Shown: positions 20,330 to 30,015, counted from the stretch's first letter. The stretch is DNA of 64,000 bases from Haladaptatus pallidirubidus (GCF_020700235.1 NZ_CP085301.1:2418001-2482000), one strand, 5' to 3'. The notes: a model not told the origin generated them from the sequence alone. Translations and numbers: made by a program.

Positions 20330-21292
20330 ATGACCGATACCGGATGGACTGCTGAACAAATGTCAGACATGACCGGACAAACCGTGGTCGTCACGGGTGC
20401 GAACAGCGGCCTCGGTTACGAGGTAACTCGCGCCCTCGCTCGAAACGGTGCAACCGTCGTGATGGCCTGCCGACGGACGAACCACGCGAAGACGGTCAAA
20501 GGAAAGATTCTCACGGAACTCCCCGACGCGACTCTCGACGTTCGCGAACTCGACCTCGCAGACCGGGAGTCCATCCGCTCGTTCGCCGAGGATTTCGAGG
20601 CCGGATACGACGGCCTGCACGTCCTCTGTAACAACGCGGGCGTGATGGCGATTCCCCGACGGGAAACCGAGGACGGTTTCGAACTGCAGTTCGGCGTCAA
20701 CCATCTCGGCCACTTCGCGCTGACGGCCCTCCTGTTCGACCGACTGCTCGAAACCCCCGAAGAAACGCGCGTCGTGACCCAGAGCAGCGGTCTCCACGAG
20801 CGCGGGGATATTAATTTCGAGGATTTGCACGGCGAGCGGGAGTACGACAAATGGGACGCGTACGCCCAGAGCAAACTGGCGAACGTCCTGTTCGCCTACG
20901 AACTCGACCGGCGATTGGACGACGCGGGCATCGACGACGTGTTGAGCCTCGCCTGCCATCCGGGTTACGCGAGTACGAACCTCCAGCGGCGCGGCCCGGA
21001 ACAGGACGGCTCACGGCTTCGACTGTGGATGGCTCACCTCGCGAACGCCGTCATCGCCCAGAGCGCGGAACGCGGTGCGCTTCCCATGCTTTACGCGGCA
21101 ACTGCCGAAGATGTCGTGGGCGGAGAGTACGTCGGTCCCGGCGGATTGATGAACATGCGCGGACTGCCCGAAGTCCAACCGTCCAGCGACCGGTCGTACG
21201 ACGAACGAATGGCCGACCGCCTCTGGACGGTTTCGGAAGATATGACCGGAATCTCCTACGATTTTGCGCACGCGAAAGCCGCGGACGACTAA
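20330..21292 (+). CDS. Short-chain dehydrogenase (retinol-dehydrogenase-like)
   Basis: 320 residues from MTDTGWTAEQMSDM. NAD(P)-binding TGANSGLG, then CNNAG, and the catalytic pair in YAQSK (Tyr, Lys) with Ser in VVTQSSGLHE. CRR after the second strand suggests NADPH preference. The C-terminal extension (about residues 225-320) is typical of the WW-oxidoreductase/retinol-dehydrogenase-like group of haloarchaeal SDRs. The frame is open 30 codons further up but lacks a better start. Confidence 0.92.
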   Translation: MTDTGWTAEQMSDMTGQTVVVTGANSGLGYEVTRALARNGATVVMACRRTNHAKTVKGKILTELPDATLDVRELDLADRESIRSFAEDFEAGYDGLHVLCNNAGVMAIPRRETEDGFELQFGVNHLGHFALTALLFDRLLETPEETRVVTQSSGLHERGDINFEDLHGEREYDKWDAYAQSKLANVLFAYELDRRLDDAGIDDVLSLACHPGYASTNLQRRGPEQDGSRLRLWMAHLANAVIAQSAERGALPMLYAATAEDVVGGEYVGPGGLMNMRGLPEVQPSSDRSYDERMADRLWTVSEDMTGISYDFAHAKAADD

Positions 21293-21344
21293 CGTCCCAG
21301 TCCGGAGAAGTACAGTTTAACTATCACGCAGACGACGACTGTGC

Positions 21345-21782
21345 ATGGTCGCCACGGACGATGCCGCGCAGTTGACGACTGTCGATGCGCTCCCCGAAAA
21401 CGAATCGTTTCTGTTCACCGTCCTCGAACGCGACGGGTCGAAGGAGGAAGTGGTGCTAGTCAACGGCGGCGACTGTATCGCCGCGTGGCGAAACTTCTGC
21501 CAGCACGAAACCGACCAACGACTCGACCGCGGGTTCGGGGCCGCGATGCGCGACGGAGAAATCATCTGTCCGAAACACGGGTCGATGTTCGACGCCTGCT
21601 CCGGCCACTGCGACAACGGAGAGGCGAACGGTTCGACCCTGATTTCGGTCGATGTGACGGTCGAAGCTGGGAATATTTATCTAACCGATAGAACGTGCGA
21701 GTTCCTGCACGAGGGCGGCATCGAAGAAGATACCGACGAGGACGAGGGCATGCCCTCGTCCTCGTCACACTTGACGTTCTGA
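21345..21782 (+). CDS. Rieske [2Fe-2S] protein
   Basis: 145 residues. Cluster ligands are C-x-H in FCQHETDQ and C-x2-H in IICPKHGSMFD, a small soluble Rieske ferredoxin of about 110 residues plus an acidic, Ser-rich tail (EEDTDEDEGMPSSSS). No membrane anchor. It could pass electrons to an oxygenase or reductase. The tail is encoded by the left half of a long palindrome (21735-21766) shared with the terminator region of the convergent M23 gene, so its sequence may be shaped by that structure. Confidence 0.92.
   Translation: MVATDDAAQLTTVDALPENESFLFTVLERDGSKEEVVLVNGGDCIAAWRNFCQHETDQRLDRGFGAAMRDGEIICPKHGSMFDACSGHCDNGEANGSTLISVDVTVEAGNIYLTDRTCEFLHEGGIEEDTDEDEGMPSSSSHLTF
21735..21766. terminator. 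32-base perfect palindrome between convergent genes
   Basis: Bases 21735-21750 and 21751-21766 are exact reverse complements with no loop bases. It sits in the 3' coding end of the Rieske gene and immediately beyond the stop of the M23 gene, so it could act as a two-way terminator. Confidence 0.55.
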
Positions 21783-22781
21783 AATTCGGGTTCCTGACGA
21801 TTCAGCCGCCGTCACGCGCTGTCCCTCACGGATCGAGGTGCGAGTTCCTCGTCTCTCACCGTCGGCTTCTCGCCCTTTTTCGCCCTCGATTTCGACGTTG
21901 TCGAACGTAATCGGCAGTCCCGCCGAAAAGAAGAAACTCGGCCGGTCTTGGAGTTGGAAATGCAGATGCGGTTCCGTCGAGTTGCCGGAGTGGCCACAGC
22001 GACCGATTTGCTCGCCTCGTTCGACTTTTTCTCCTTCCTCGACCGTGACGCTCCCCGCCTGTAAATGCGCGAGGACGCTGTACTCGTTTTCTGCGTGGCG
22101 AATCGTCGCGTAGTTCCCCCGCAAGTCGCGTTGCAGCGGATCTAACAGTCCGCGAAAATACGGCGAATCTCGGTGGCCGTCTTTCGTATCGACGACGGTT
22201 CCGTCCGCCGGAGCGAGCATCGGTTCGCCGTAACAGAAGTACTCCTCCGCGGTGGCACCGCTCCCCTCGTGGGTGCGTCCATCGTCTTCCGTAATGACGA
22301 AGTCGTAGGCGTATCGCTGTGAAATGATGCCCCACGAGTGAGAATCCTCCTTCTTGACGCCGCCGTTGACGACCATCCAGGTTCCGGAGAAGGGCAGTGT
22401 GAGGTCGGTTCGCTGGTCGAATCGTTCCGGTGCCGGCGGCCGACCTAGATACGTGGAAAGAACGAGGACGTAGCCGACGAGTTGTCCAATCGACTGCGCG
22501 AGGATGAACGGGTTGACCATCACGAGAAGGTTGCTCGCCAGAAAGCGTCCCCGCCAGCGCCAATCGGCGTCGAACTCCACCGCCGATTCCTCGTCTGAGG
22601 TCGGAAGCAACAGACTGACCAACGGCCAGAGGCCGAACAGCCAGAACAGCATAAATATGCGAAGCGGTTCGAGCGAGTCAACGAAATAGCTCGGGATTCC
22701 CAGCACTCCGAGATAGCTCACCGTAATCGGGTCGATTCGTCGGAGCGACGAACGAAGCGAATGGAGGGCGTCCGCAATCAT
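21765..22781 (-). CDS. Membrane-anchored M23 (LytM-type) metallopeptidase
   Basis: 338 residues from MIADALHSLRSSLRRIDP. Two hydrophobic helices (about 43-62 and 86-112) precede a LytM domain with the zinc ligands H and D in SHSWGIISQRYAYDF and HxH in TEPHLHFQL. Haloarchaea lack murein, so such proteins may cut glycine-rich surface proteins or be non-catalytic carriers; this is inference. An upstream in-frame extension of 67 codons was rejected because it overlaps the divergent gene at 22942. Confidence 0.82.
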   Translation of the reverse strand: MIADALHSLRSSLRRIDPITVSYLGVLGIPSYFVDSLEPLRIFMLFWLFGLWPLVSLLLPTSDEESAVEFDADWRWRGRFLASNLLVMVNPFILAQSIGQLVGYVLVLSTYLGRPPAPERFDQRTDLTLPFSGTWMVVNGGVKKEDSHSWGIISQRYAYDFVITEDDGRTHEGSGATAEEYFCYGEPMLAPADGTVVDTKDGHRDSPYFRGLLDPLQRDLRGNYATIRHAENEYSVLAHLQAGSVTVEEGEKVERGEQIGRCGHSGNSTEPHLHFQLQDRPSFFFSAGLPITFDNVEIEGEKGREADGERRGTRTSIREGQRVTAAESSGTRISERQV

Positions 22782-22941
22782 TTCGACCGAAACTTTCGGT
22801 TCCGCTCCGATAACTGTTTTCAGACCGTTCGGGTTGCCGTGACCTCCCGATACAGCAGTTACGACTCGGCGTAGCACTAACGCGGAACCTCTCAGAACGG
22901 TTCCGCAGAGTCTTATCGTTTCAGCGGTCGAACCGTTCTGT

Positions 22942-23478
22942 ATGGCACTCGTTGACGAACAGTTGGTCGATGACATCGCCAAACACGACCGATACTACCG
23001 AATCGAGGATTTCGTGACGTATCTCGAACGCCACCTTCGCGACGAAACGGGCGTTCCGCTTCCGGTTATCCACGCATACGCCGACGCGCTCGGCTACGAA
23101 CGAGAGCGAACGGAGGAACTGCTGGAGGGACGCATCGTCGATTCGATGACGTGGGTTGCGGACGACGTCTTCTATCGGATCGGAGACGGAATCAGCGTCT
23201 ATCCGCTTTCGTGGCACGAACGATTGGACGGGTCGCTCGAGTTGGCCGAGTACGTGCGAGTGATGCTGGACGGCCGAGAGGCGGCTGGCGAGGAGATTCC
23301 GGAGGGAGAACGAGGAATCGCGCAAACGGACGTCCTGACCGCGTTGGAAATCATGGCCGACGTGGACAGAAAGGAAGGCGAAAAGCTGCTCCGAGAACAA
23401 CGTCATCACGGTGATATCGTCATCTACGCGTACCAAAATCCGGAGGATATCGTCAGACTGCCGGAGACGGAACGGTAA
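22942..23478 (+). CDS. Uncharacterised cytosolic protein
   Basis: 178 acidic residues, no signal or membrane segment. Begins MALVDEQLVDDIAKHDRYYR; mixed alpha with motifs VIHAYADALGYERERTEELL and TALEIMADVDRKEGEKLLRE that suggest helical hairpins. No recognised domain. A TATA-like CTTATCG lies about 30 bases upstream. Confidence 0.7.
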   Translation: MALVDEQLVDDIAKHDRYYRIEDFVTYLERHLRDETGVPLPVIHAYADALGYERERTEELLEGRIVDSMTWVADDVFYRIGDGISVYPLSWHERLDGSLELAEYVRVMLDGREAAGEEIPEGERGIAQTDVLTALEIMADVDRKEGEKLLREQRHHGDIVIYAYQNPEDIVRLPETER

Positions 23479-23514
23479 GACGAAGCGGAATCGGGAACCG
23501 ATTCCGCTCCGTTT

Positions 23515-24372
23515 TCACCGACGGTTCGACACGAATCGCTGGGCGAGCGACGCCAGTTCCGATCGAAACGCCTGCAGGTCGATATCGTTCGTTTCATCGA
23601 ACAGGTGTGCGTGTTCCTCACGGACGATCGTTTCGAACGTTCGCTCGAACAGTGCGTCCACCGTAACCGCCTGCTGATTCGCTTCGAGGGTACTCGCGGT
23701 TCGCTCGAAACGACGGTCGGTCGCGTACGCTCGGGCTACCGCCTCCGGTGATTTGTTGCTCGTTTTCGGGCCGTTTCTCCCTGCAAAACCGGTATCGGTG
23801 TCGAAATCGGAATCGAGCAGTTTGGCCCGGTCGCCGGTTTTGTTCCGGAGGACGACGCCCTTCGCTGGGCCGTCGTACCAGTTCGACCGCGGAATCTCGT
23901 AGTCGTGTGGGTCGAAATCAACCGCTCGAACTTCCTTTTCGAACGCGTTCACGTGATTCAGACCGAGACGTCGATAAATCGCCTCAACCCGATCGGGCGA
24001 GAGAAATCGTTCGCTGCTATCCGACCAGATATCGAATCCCAAAAACGACGGCGTTCGACTCCATTCGTAATCGATGATGTGTCGGTGCATCGCTTCGCCG
24101 AAGAAGACGACCGATTCGACGTTTTCGACCGCCGAGCGGAGCGCCGACCGGTCGAAATTCTCGCGGATGTGCCGAACGGCGTGCTGGTAGGGCGTCGGAA
24201 CCGCGTCGGCGTCGTGGACGCGGTTCCGGTCGCCGAACCGTAGCAGTCCCGACTCTCGTAACTGAAATCGGAGGTGCGCGCCGTCCACCTTCTCCTGAAT
24301 CCAGAGGTGACCGCCGCCGAACATCGATTTCGGCGCGTCGTCGGGGGTCGCTATCGGCGGATAGCGTTTCAT
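23515..24372 (-). CDS. RNA ligase (nucleotidyltransferase fold)
   Basis: 285 residues from MKRYPPIATPDD. Motif I is EKVDGAH with the adenylated lysine at K28; motif III is FFGEAMH; motif IIIa FLGFDIW; motif IV PAKGVVLRNK; motif V DRAKLLD. This is the core of the Rnl2/RNA_ligase superfamily that joins or repairs RNA ends using ATP. The C-terminal 80 residues are helical. Its ATG overlaps the stop of the upstream beta-CASP nuclease (ATGA), so both are probably made together in an RNA processing or repair unit. Confidence 0.88.
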   Translation of the reverse strand: MKRYPPIATPDDAPKSMFGGGHLWIQEKVDGAHLRFQLRESGLLRFGDRNRVHDADAVPTPYQHAVRHIRENFDRSALRSAVENVESVVFFGEAMHRHIIDYEWSRTPSFLGFDIWSDSSERFLSPDRVEAIYRRLGLNHVNAFEKEVRAVDFDPHDYEIPRSNWYDGPAKGVVLRNKTGDRAKLLDSDFDTDTGFAGRNGPKTSNKSPEAVARAYATDRRFERTASTLEANQQAVTVDALFERTFETIVREEHAHLFDETNDIDLQAFRSELASLAQRFVSNRR

Positions 24373-25604
24373 GAACTCACCCACCCTTCCCCAACTTTCG
24401 GCGCGCTCGCCACGTAACCGTCCTCCCGCAGCTCCTCGGCGAACGCCTCGCATCTGTCGCCGTGATTGACGAGCACCGTCGAATCGCGATACGACTCCAG
24501 AAAGTCGCGGAGGCCATCTCGGTCTGCGTGGGCCGAGAAGTCGTATGACTCCACCTGCGCGCTGACGGGCATCACTCGTCCGTCGATTTCGCCGCGGCCC
24601 GAATCCAGCAGTTCCCTGCCGGGTGTCCCTTCGACCTGATAGCCCGTCATCGCGATTTTGTTCGTCGGATTAGCGCGGATTTCCGGAATGTAGGTCATCG
24701 CGGGGCCGCCCGAGAGCATCCCGGAGGTCGTCACGATAACCGTGTTTTTCCGGGCGATTCGTTTTCGCTGACCGTTTTTGCCCGTCACGAATCGCGCGTT
24801 CGAAATGGCGCGTTTGAGGGCTTTCTCGTCCCGGACGAACTCGGAATTTCGTCGAAGCATCCGCGTCACTTCTTTGCCCATCCCATCGACGTAGCAGTCG
24901 ATGTCGTGGGCTTCGCAGACCAGTAGCATCTCCTGTGTCCGTCCGATGGCGAAGGCCGGAACGACGACGCTTCCGCCCTCCCAGAGCGTCGTTTTCACGC
25001 TTTCCTCGAATCGCGCTTCGACCTCCTTTCGCCGGTCGTGTTCGACGTCGGAGTAGGTGCTTTCGCAGATGACGACGTCCGCGTCGGGTCGCGCCGTGGT
25101 TCCCGACAACAGTCGCTGATTGCCGGTGTGGAAATCCGCGGTGTAGAGCAGCCTCGTCTCGCCGTCGTCCACGAGGACGTGCGCGCTTCCGGGGATGTGC
25201 CCCGCGTCGAAGAACGCGATTTCGTGACCCGCCGTTTCGAAGGGTTCGCGGTAGCCGTGCGGAACCGACACCTGCCTGAGTCGCTTCAGGTCGGCCTCGG
25301 TGAACGGACAGTCGTAGCTCCCGCCGTGGAGTTTCAGCGTGTCGCGTGCGAGCAGGTGGGCCAACTCGCGGGTCGGCGGCGTCCAGTGAATCGGCGGGCG
25401 GTCGTCGCCGGAAAGAAGGGAAGGAAGCACCCCGACGTGGTCTAAATGGCCGTGCGAGACGACGACGGCGTCGGGGTTCACGTTCCCGACGGGAAACTGC
25501 GGCGGGTTCCCCGTCAACATCCCGTAATCGAGCAAAAGGGAGTCGTTGACGAGAATCGCGCTTCGCCCGACTTCGCGCGCCCCGCCGAGAAACTGAATAT
25601 TCAT
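24369..25604 (-). CDS. Beta-CASP metallo-beta-lactamase ribonuclease (CPSF/RNase J-like)
   Basis: 411 residues from MNIQFLGGAREVGRSAILV. Zinc site motif 2 is SHGHLDHVG; motif 3 PGSAHVLVD; motif 4 LLYTADFHTG; the beta-CASP part has SAHADRDGL and VNHGDRCEAF. There are no N-terminal KH domains, so it is the short aCPSF2/RNase J-like class. Known members are 5'-3' exonucleases or endonucleases in RNA maturation. The open frame extends 56 residues up, but those read as non-protein. Confidence 0.93.
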   Translation of the reverse strand: MNIQFLGGAREVGRSAILVNDSLLLDYGMLTGNPPQFPVGNVNPDAVVVSHGHLDHVGVLPSLLSGDDRPPIHWTPPTRELAHLLARDTLKLHGGSYDCPFTEADLKRLRQVSVPHGYREPFETAGHEIAFFDAGHIPGSAHVLVDDGETRLLYTADFHTGNQRLLSGTTARPDADVVICESTYSDVEHDRRKEVEARFEESVKTTLWEGGSVVVPAFAIGRTQEMLLVCEAHDIDCYVDGMGKEVTRMLRRNSEFVRDEKALKRAISNARFVTGKNGQRKRIARKNTVIVTTSGMLSGGPAMTYIPEIRANPTNKIAMTGYQVEGTPGRELLDSGRGEIDGRVMPVSAQVESYDFSAHADRDGLRDFLESYRDSTVLVNHGDRCEAFAEELREDGYVASAPKVGEGWVSS

Positions 25605-25806
25605 TGCTGGACAGTATTCGTTGGAGGCCTTTTCGTTCGTCGGTTCGCTCCAGCCGGATGGTTTTGACGTCCGCTTTCGGTGCGACACGCGTTGGGAAGG
25701 CAGTCGAATTGGTGCGCGAGCGAACGATGTGACACGACCGACGTAATCGCTACAACCCCGCCGCTTTCCCACTCTTTATCGGTGTCAAGACCGGAGTCGA
25801 AAATGA

Positions 25807-27279
25807 ATGTCGGACAGAGACTTCACCGCAGACGGAGACTGGAATGCGCTCTACATCGATGGCGAATGGGTCGAGGGTGGCGACCGAGACGAAATCGAAG
25901 TGACGAACCCAGCGACGCAGGAACTGATTACGACGGTTCCGGCGGGAACAGAAGAGGACGTAAATCGCGCCTACGAGGTCGCTGCGGAGGCACAGGACGA
26001 GTGGGCCGACCAACCGCCGCAGAAACGAATCGACGTCATCGAATCGGCGGTCGATTTGCTGGACGAACACCGAAACGACATCCTCGGGGCGCTCGCAACC
26101 GAATCCGGAAGCGCGAACATGAAGGCGTTCGCGGAGTGGCAGACCGCCCGCGGAATCACCCAGCAGGCGGCGGAGTTCCCCTTCCGTGTCGGCGGCGACC
26201 TTAAAGGCTCGATGATTCCCGGCAAGGAAAACCAGGTCAAACGCATCCCGATGGGCGTCGTCGGCGTCATCTCGCCGTGGAACTTCCCGTTCAACCTCTC
26301 GATACGCGCCGTCGCCCCAGCGTTGGCGCTCGGAAACGCAGTCGTGTTGAAGCCCGCTTCGCCCACTCCCGTCACCGGTGGCCTGCTTATCGCAAAACTG
26401 TTCGAGGAGGCCGGGCTCCCCGACGGACTGCTCAACGTCGTCACCGGGAAAGGGTCGGACATCGGCGACGAAATGGCGTCTCACCCCGAACTCGACGTGA
26501 TGGCGTTCACCGGTTCGACTGAGGTCGGCAAACGAGTCGCCAGCCTCGCCGCCGAAAACCTCGCCCTCCCGGCGATGGAACTCGGCGGAAACAACCCCCA
26601 CGTCGTCACCGAGGACGCCGATATCGACGCGGCAATCGATAGCGCAGTGTTTGGTTCCTTCCTCCACCAAGGACAGGTCTGTATCTCCATCAACCGTCAC
26701 CTCGTTCACGAGGACGTGTACGACGAGTACGTCGAGAAGTTGACCGAGCGCGCCGAGGAACTGCCAATCGGCGACCCGACCGACCGCGACAACGTTATCG
26801 GCCCGATTATCGACGAGGGCCAGCGCGACCAGATTCTCGACTACATCGAATCGACGGTGGAAGAGGGCGCGACCCTCGAAACCGGCGGCCACCACGAAGG
26901 CCTGTTCGTCGCGCCGACTGTCCTCTCCGGCGCGACGAACGACATGGCCGCCGCGTGCAACGAAACGTTCGGGCCGACCGCGCCGGTTATCCCGTTTGCC
27001 TCCGACGAGGAGGCTATCGAACTCGCTAACGACACCGAGTACGGCCTCGCCGCCTCGATTCACGCAGGCGACCTCGGACGGGCGCAAGACCTCGCCGACG
27101 CAATCGACGCTGGAATGGTGCACATCAACGACCAGCCCATCAACGAGGAGCCCCACGTTCCGTTCGGCGGCGTGAAAGGCTCCGGTATCGGTCGGTACGA
27201 CGGCGACGCCATCGTGAACGAACTCACGCAGGAGAAGTGGATTTCTGTTCAGCGCGAACAGCGGCGCTATCCCTTCTAG
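25807..27279 (+). CDS. NAD(P)-dependent aldehyde dehydrogenase
   Basis: 490 residues, family length. NAD-binding and catalytic blocks are in place: SPWNFPFNLSIRAVAPAL, FTGSTEVGKRV, MELGGNNPHVV (catalytic Glu) and FLHQGQVCISINRH (catalytic Cys). Ends IVNELTQEKWISVQ as in benzaldehyde/vanillin- and succinate-semialdehyde-type enzymes; substrate is open. TATA-like TTTATCGG lies about 30-40 bases upstream. Confidence 0.95.
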   Translation: MSDRDFTADGDWNALYIDGEWVEGGDRDEIEVTNPATQELITTVPAGTEEDVNRAYEVAAEAQDEWADQPPQKRIDVIESAVDLLDEHRNDILGALATESGSANMKAFAEWQTARGITQQAAEFPFRVGGDLKGSMIPGKENQVKRIPMGVVGVISPWNFPFNLSIRAVAPALALGNAVVLKPASPTPVTGGLLIAKLFEEAGLPDGLLNVVTGKGSDIGDEMASHPELDVMAFTGSTEVGKRVASLAAENLALPAMELGGNNPHVVTEDADIDAAIDSAVFGSFLHQGQVCISINRHLVHEDVYDEYVEKLTERAEELPIGDPTDRDNVIGPIIDEGQRDQILDYIESTVEEGATLETGGHHEGLFVAPTVLSGATNDMAAACNETFGPTAPVIPFASDEEAIELANDTEYGLAASIHAGDLGRAQDLADAIDAGMVHINDQPINEEPHVPFGGVKGSGIGRYDGDAIVNELTQEKWISVQREQRRYPF

Positions 27280-27660
27280 GGCGGAACTTCCTGACCTGTT
27301 GTTTCTTTCCCCCTTTGTCGCTTCACTCGGTGGTAGCGTACCGACCGTGCAGAAAGCCCTCGGTTCTCGACTCTCACGACCCCCGCTGCGCGCTTCGAGT
27401 ACGCCCTTCGGTCGCACTTTTCAGTGCTTGCGGGGTCGGGGTCGCCGGGAACGCTCGCCCTTTCAGTCCACCAGGATGTCGATGGACGAACCGGCGTTTC
27501 CGGCGGCTGTGTAGCCAGCGACGCTCGCGGTCGTTTTGCCGGTCGGCTACCGTGCAAAGCCGGTTCTCCTGACGCTCCTTTCGGTTGCTTTCCGGTCGAG
27601 TAACGAAAGGTAGTTGAATCCGACACAACAGAAAACTTATCCCGGTCGTCTCGGACGCTG
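27280..27660. other. Gene-free stretch after the aldehyde dehydrogenase
   Basis: About 380 bases. A pyrimidine run (TTTCTTTCCCCCTTTG near 27302) may end the dehydrogenase transcript. I see no protein-like frame; an AT-rich AAAACTTATCCC about 30 bases before 27661 may be the promoter of the RDD gene. Confidence 0.4.
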
Positions 27661-28080
27661 ATGCCAATGCCAGAACCAGTGATGGGAACGGAGGAAGACG
27701 TGATTCTCAGCCGCGTCGTCGCGCTGATACTGGACGAAATCATCGCGCTCGTCTGCGCTTTGCTGGTCGGCGGAGTGGTCGGCGGTCTCCTGGGTTCGAG
27801 CGCCCTCGCGATATTCTTGGTTCTCGCCATTCTGCTCGGCTATCACGTCGTCCTCGAAGGACTGTACGGCCAGACCCTCGGCAAACGGTTGCTCGGAATC
27901 ATCGTCGTCAAGAAGAACGGCGACCCGTGTTCGATGGGCGCGTCAGTCGTCCGAAACGTGCTTCGAATCATCGACGCGCTTTTCCACTACGCCCTCGCGC
28001 TCGTCGTCATGCTCGTCAACGACGACCGGCAACGAATCGGTGATATCGCCGCCGACACCGTGGTCGTCCGCGCGCGATAG
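27661..28080 (+). CDS. RDD-family membrane protein
   Basis: 139 residues. The diagnostic R...D pair is in SRVVALILDEIIALV, followed by helices at about 20-43, 48-68 and 100-122, and GQTLGKRLLGIIVVKKNG, the conserved cytoplasmic loop of RDD proteins, then RQRIGDIAADTVVV. Some RDD proteins are Na+/H+ antiporter-like, but most are unassigned. A second ATG six bases later (MPEPVMG) is an equally good start. Confidence 0.9.
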   Translation: MPMPEPVMGTEEDVILSRVVALILDEIIALVCALLVGGVVGGLLGSSALAIFLVLAILLGYHVVLEGLYGQTLGKRLLGIIVVKKNGDPCSMGASVVRNVLRIIDALFHYALALVVMLVNDDRQRIGDIAADTVVVRAR

Positions 28081-28097
28081 CCAGTCTCTGTCGGCTT

Positions 28098-29423
28098 TTA
28101 CTCCTTCGACGCCGATTCGACCACCGTTTTTTCCGACCCCTCGATAACCGTTCGGTCAGGGATTTCCGGGTCGGATTTCGGTCTGCGCGAAAGCAGTCGT
28201 TGCAGCAGCGTGAGTTCGTTCGGCGCGTCCTTCTGGATGGTGTGGTACTCCACGAGTACGTTACCGTCCTCCTCGCCGACTCGGAAGTAGTTCAGCCGAA
28301 ACGAGGGGTAGTACACCGGCGGGAGAAGCCCGACCCACGTTGGGGTTCGGTGCAGTCGCTTGAGCCACGTTCCGGTGTTGATGATGACGCGTTCGCCGAC
28401 GTTCGTGAGCGAGACGCGATGGGTGTGGCCGTAGATGTACGCCGCAACGTCGGGATATTCTTCGAACACGTTCTGTGCGGCTTCGACGTAGGGCTTGTCT
28501 GGTTGTTCGGTTGGTTTATCCGACCTGACAAGGTCGAACCGTTCCAGGGTTTTCCGAACGTCACGGACGAAAAAGTAAAGCGGAATCGAAATGACGAACA
28601 GAAGGCTGACGACCACGAGGTTGATGAGAAAGACGAACTCGATGATACTGCCGACTAAGCCCAACTCCCGGAGTATCTCCGCGGTCGCCCTCGTCGCCGC
28701 GTTCGCCCCGAACAAACCACTATCCCCGACGACGAGAACGACCAGATAAATGAGACTCACGTTGAACAACAGCAGAAACGGCAGTGCGGCGTAGCGGAGC
28801 AAGGGACTCATTTCGCGGTAAAAGTAGTTCGACGCTATCCAGTCCGGTATCTCTTCGAGCGGCGTCAGCGATTGGATGTCTTTCAACCAGTTGTACCTCC
28901 CCCGACCCGAAAGCTGTCCGGCCTTGCTGGTGATGTGGCGATTGATGAAATAGCCGAGCGGGTTCGCCCGCGGATTGCCGAACTCGGGCATCCGGTTGTG
29001 CGAATCCTGCTGCATCCCGTGTTCTATCCAGATCTTTCGGTCGGCGACGGTTCTGACCAACGAGAGGGTCGGGTCGAGTTCGACGTTGAACTCCCGTAGT
29101 CGCTCCATGTATTCGGAATAGCCCGCAAGCTCGGCGTCGTGATTGCCCGGGATGAGCGTGATGGTGATGCTCTCACCCGTCTTGCGGAACTGCTCGAACA
29201 GTTTCGGGTGGTGGTCCACGAGTTCGTCGAACTTCTCTATCCCGTTCGTTTCGGTGAACTCCCAGAGTCCGAAGGCGTCACCGAGGATTATTAGTTCGGC
29301 GTCCTCGTCCGCCGATTCGAGCGTTCGAAGGAACTCGACGAACTCGGTTTCGAACTCGCACTCTTGTAACTGCTCGTCGCCCCCCACGTGAAGGTCGCTG
29401 ACGAAGTAGTAGACGTCGGCCAT
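28098..29423 (-). CDS. Metallophosphoesterase with a membrane hairpin inserted in the catalytic domain
   Basis: 441 residues from [17 protein letters not shown]. Metal-binding blocks: [16 protein letters not shown] (GD-x-F instead of the usual GDxxD/E-W), PGNHDAE, IEHG and, much later, GHTHR. Two hydrophobic helices (about 205-232 and 262-290) are inserted between the EHG and GHTH blocks, so the active site is built from both sides of a membrane hairpin. Similar to LpxH-like UDP-diacylglucosamine hydrolases, but haloarchaea have no lipid A; a phospholipid or nucleotide substrate is possible. Confidence 0.85.
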   Translation of the reverse strand: MADVYYFVSDLHVGGDEQLQECEFETEFVEFLRTLESADEDAELIILGDAFGLWEFTETNGIEKFDELVDHHPKLFEQFRKTGESITITLIPGNHDAELAGYSEYMERLREFNVELDPTLSLVRTVADRKIWIEHGMQQDSHNRMPEFGNPRANPLGYFINRHITSKAGQLSGRGRYNWLKDIQSLTPLEEIPDWIASNYFYREMSPLLRYAALPFLLLFNVSLIYLVVLVVGDSGLFGANAATRATAEILRELGLVGSIIEFVFLINLVVVSLLFVISIPLYFFVRDVRKTLERFDLVRSDKPTEQPDKPYVEAAQNVFEEYPDVAAYIYGHTHRVSLTNVGERVIINTGTWLKRLHRTPTWVGLLPPVYYPSFRLNYFRVGEEDGNVLVEYHTIQKDAPNELTLLQRLLSRRPKSDPEIPDRTVIEGSEKTVVESASKE

Positions 29424-29568
29424 GCTCCCCGCAAGGAACACGCCGTCCCACTCGAAAGGGGTTTCGGCGAACGTTGCCGTTCGTAGCGCTGTTTCGGCCA
29501 CCAGCACGTCGCACGAGCACGGAGCCAAAATCGTATTCCTTTTACGGAGCGACCGTCATCGTTTCCGT

Positions 29569-29973
29569 ATGGCAAACTTTCAGGTCGTCGTTGCGGACCC
29601 CGATTCCGGAGCGGCCCATCAGCGCGAAGTTGACGGACAAGACGCGAACCGATTCCTCGGCAAATCCATCGGCGAGGACGTAGACGGCGACGCCGTCGGC
29701 CTCGACGGCTACACGGTCGAAATCACGGGCGGTTCCGATAACGCTGGCCGACCGATGCGCGGCGACGTTAACGGCCCGAATCTCAAGGACGTGCTTCTCG
29801 AAGGCGGTACTGGCTACAACCCGAAACGAGACGGCGAACGACGCCGTATCTCCGTTCGCGGCAAGGAAGTCAGCGAGTCGGTCGCCCAGCTGAACGTCTC
29901 GATTTCGGAGCGCGGCGACCAGTCCGTTGACGAACTGTACGGCGAGGGCGACGACGAAGAAGACGACGAGTAA
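29569..29973 (+). CDS. rps6e: Ribosomal protein eS6
   Basis: 134 residues from [20 protein letters not shown]. Matches archaeal eS6: [38 protein letters not shown] and the basic [20 protein letters not shown], then an acidic tail. It lacks the long C-terminal helix of eukaryotes, as expected. A TATA-like CCTTTTAC lies about 30 bases before the ATG, so the longer upstream frame was rejected. Confidence 0.96.
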   Translation: MANFQVVVADPDSGAAHQREVDGQDANRFLGKSIGEDVDGDAVGLDGYTVEITGGSDNAGRPMRGDVNGPNLKDVLLEGGTGYNPKRDGERRRISVRGKEVSESVAQLNVSISERGDQSVDELYGEGDDEEDDE

Positions 29974-30015
29974 TCCGTCGGAGCACTCAAACACCTACAC
30001 TGTCTTTTCACCACC

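Noticed and set aside
25750..27417. Long open frame of 555 codons on the minus strand over the aldehyde dehydrogenase
   Set aside because: It is antisense to a complete, motif-verified enzyme. GC-rich haloarchaeal codon use creates such open antisense frames, and its translation has no domain.
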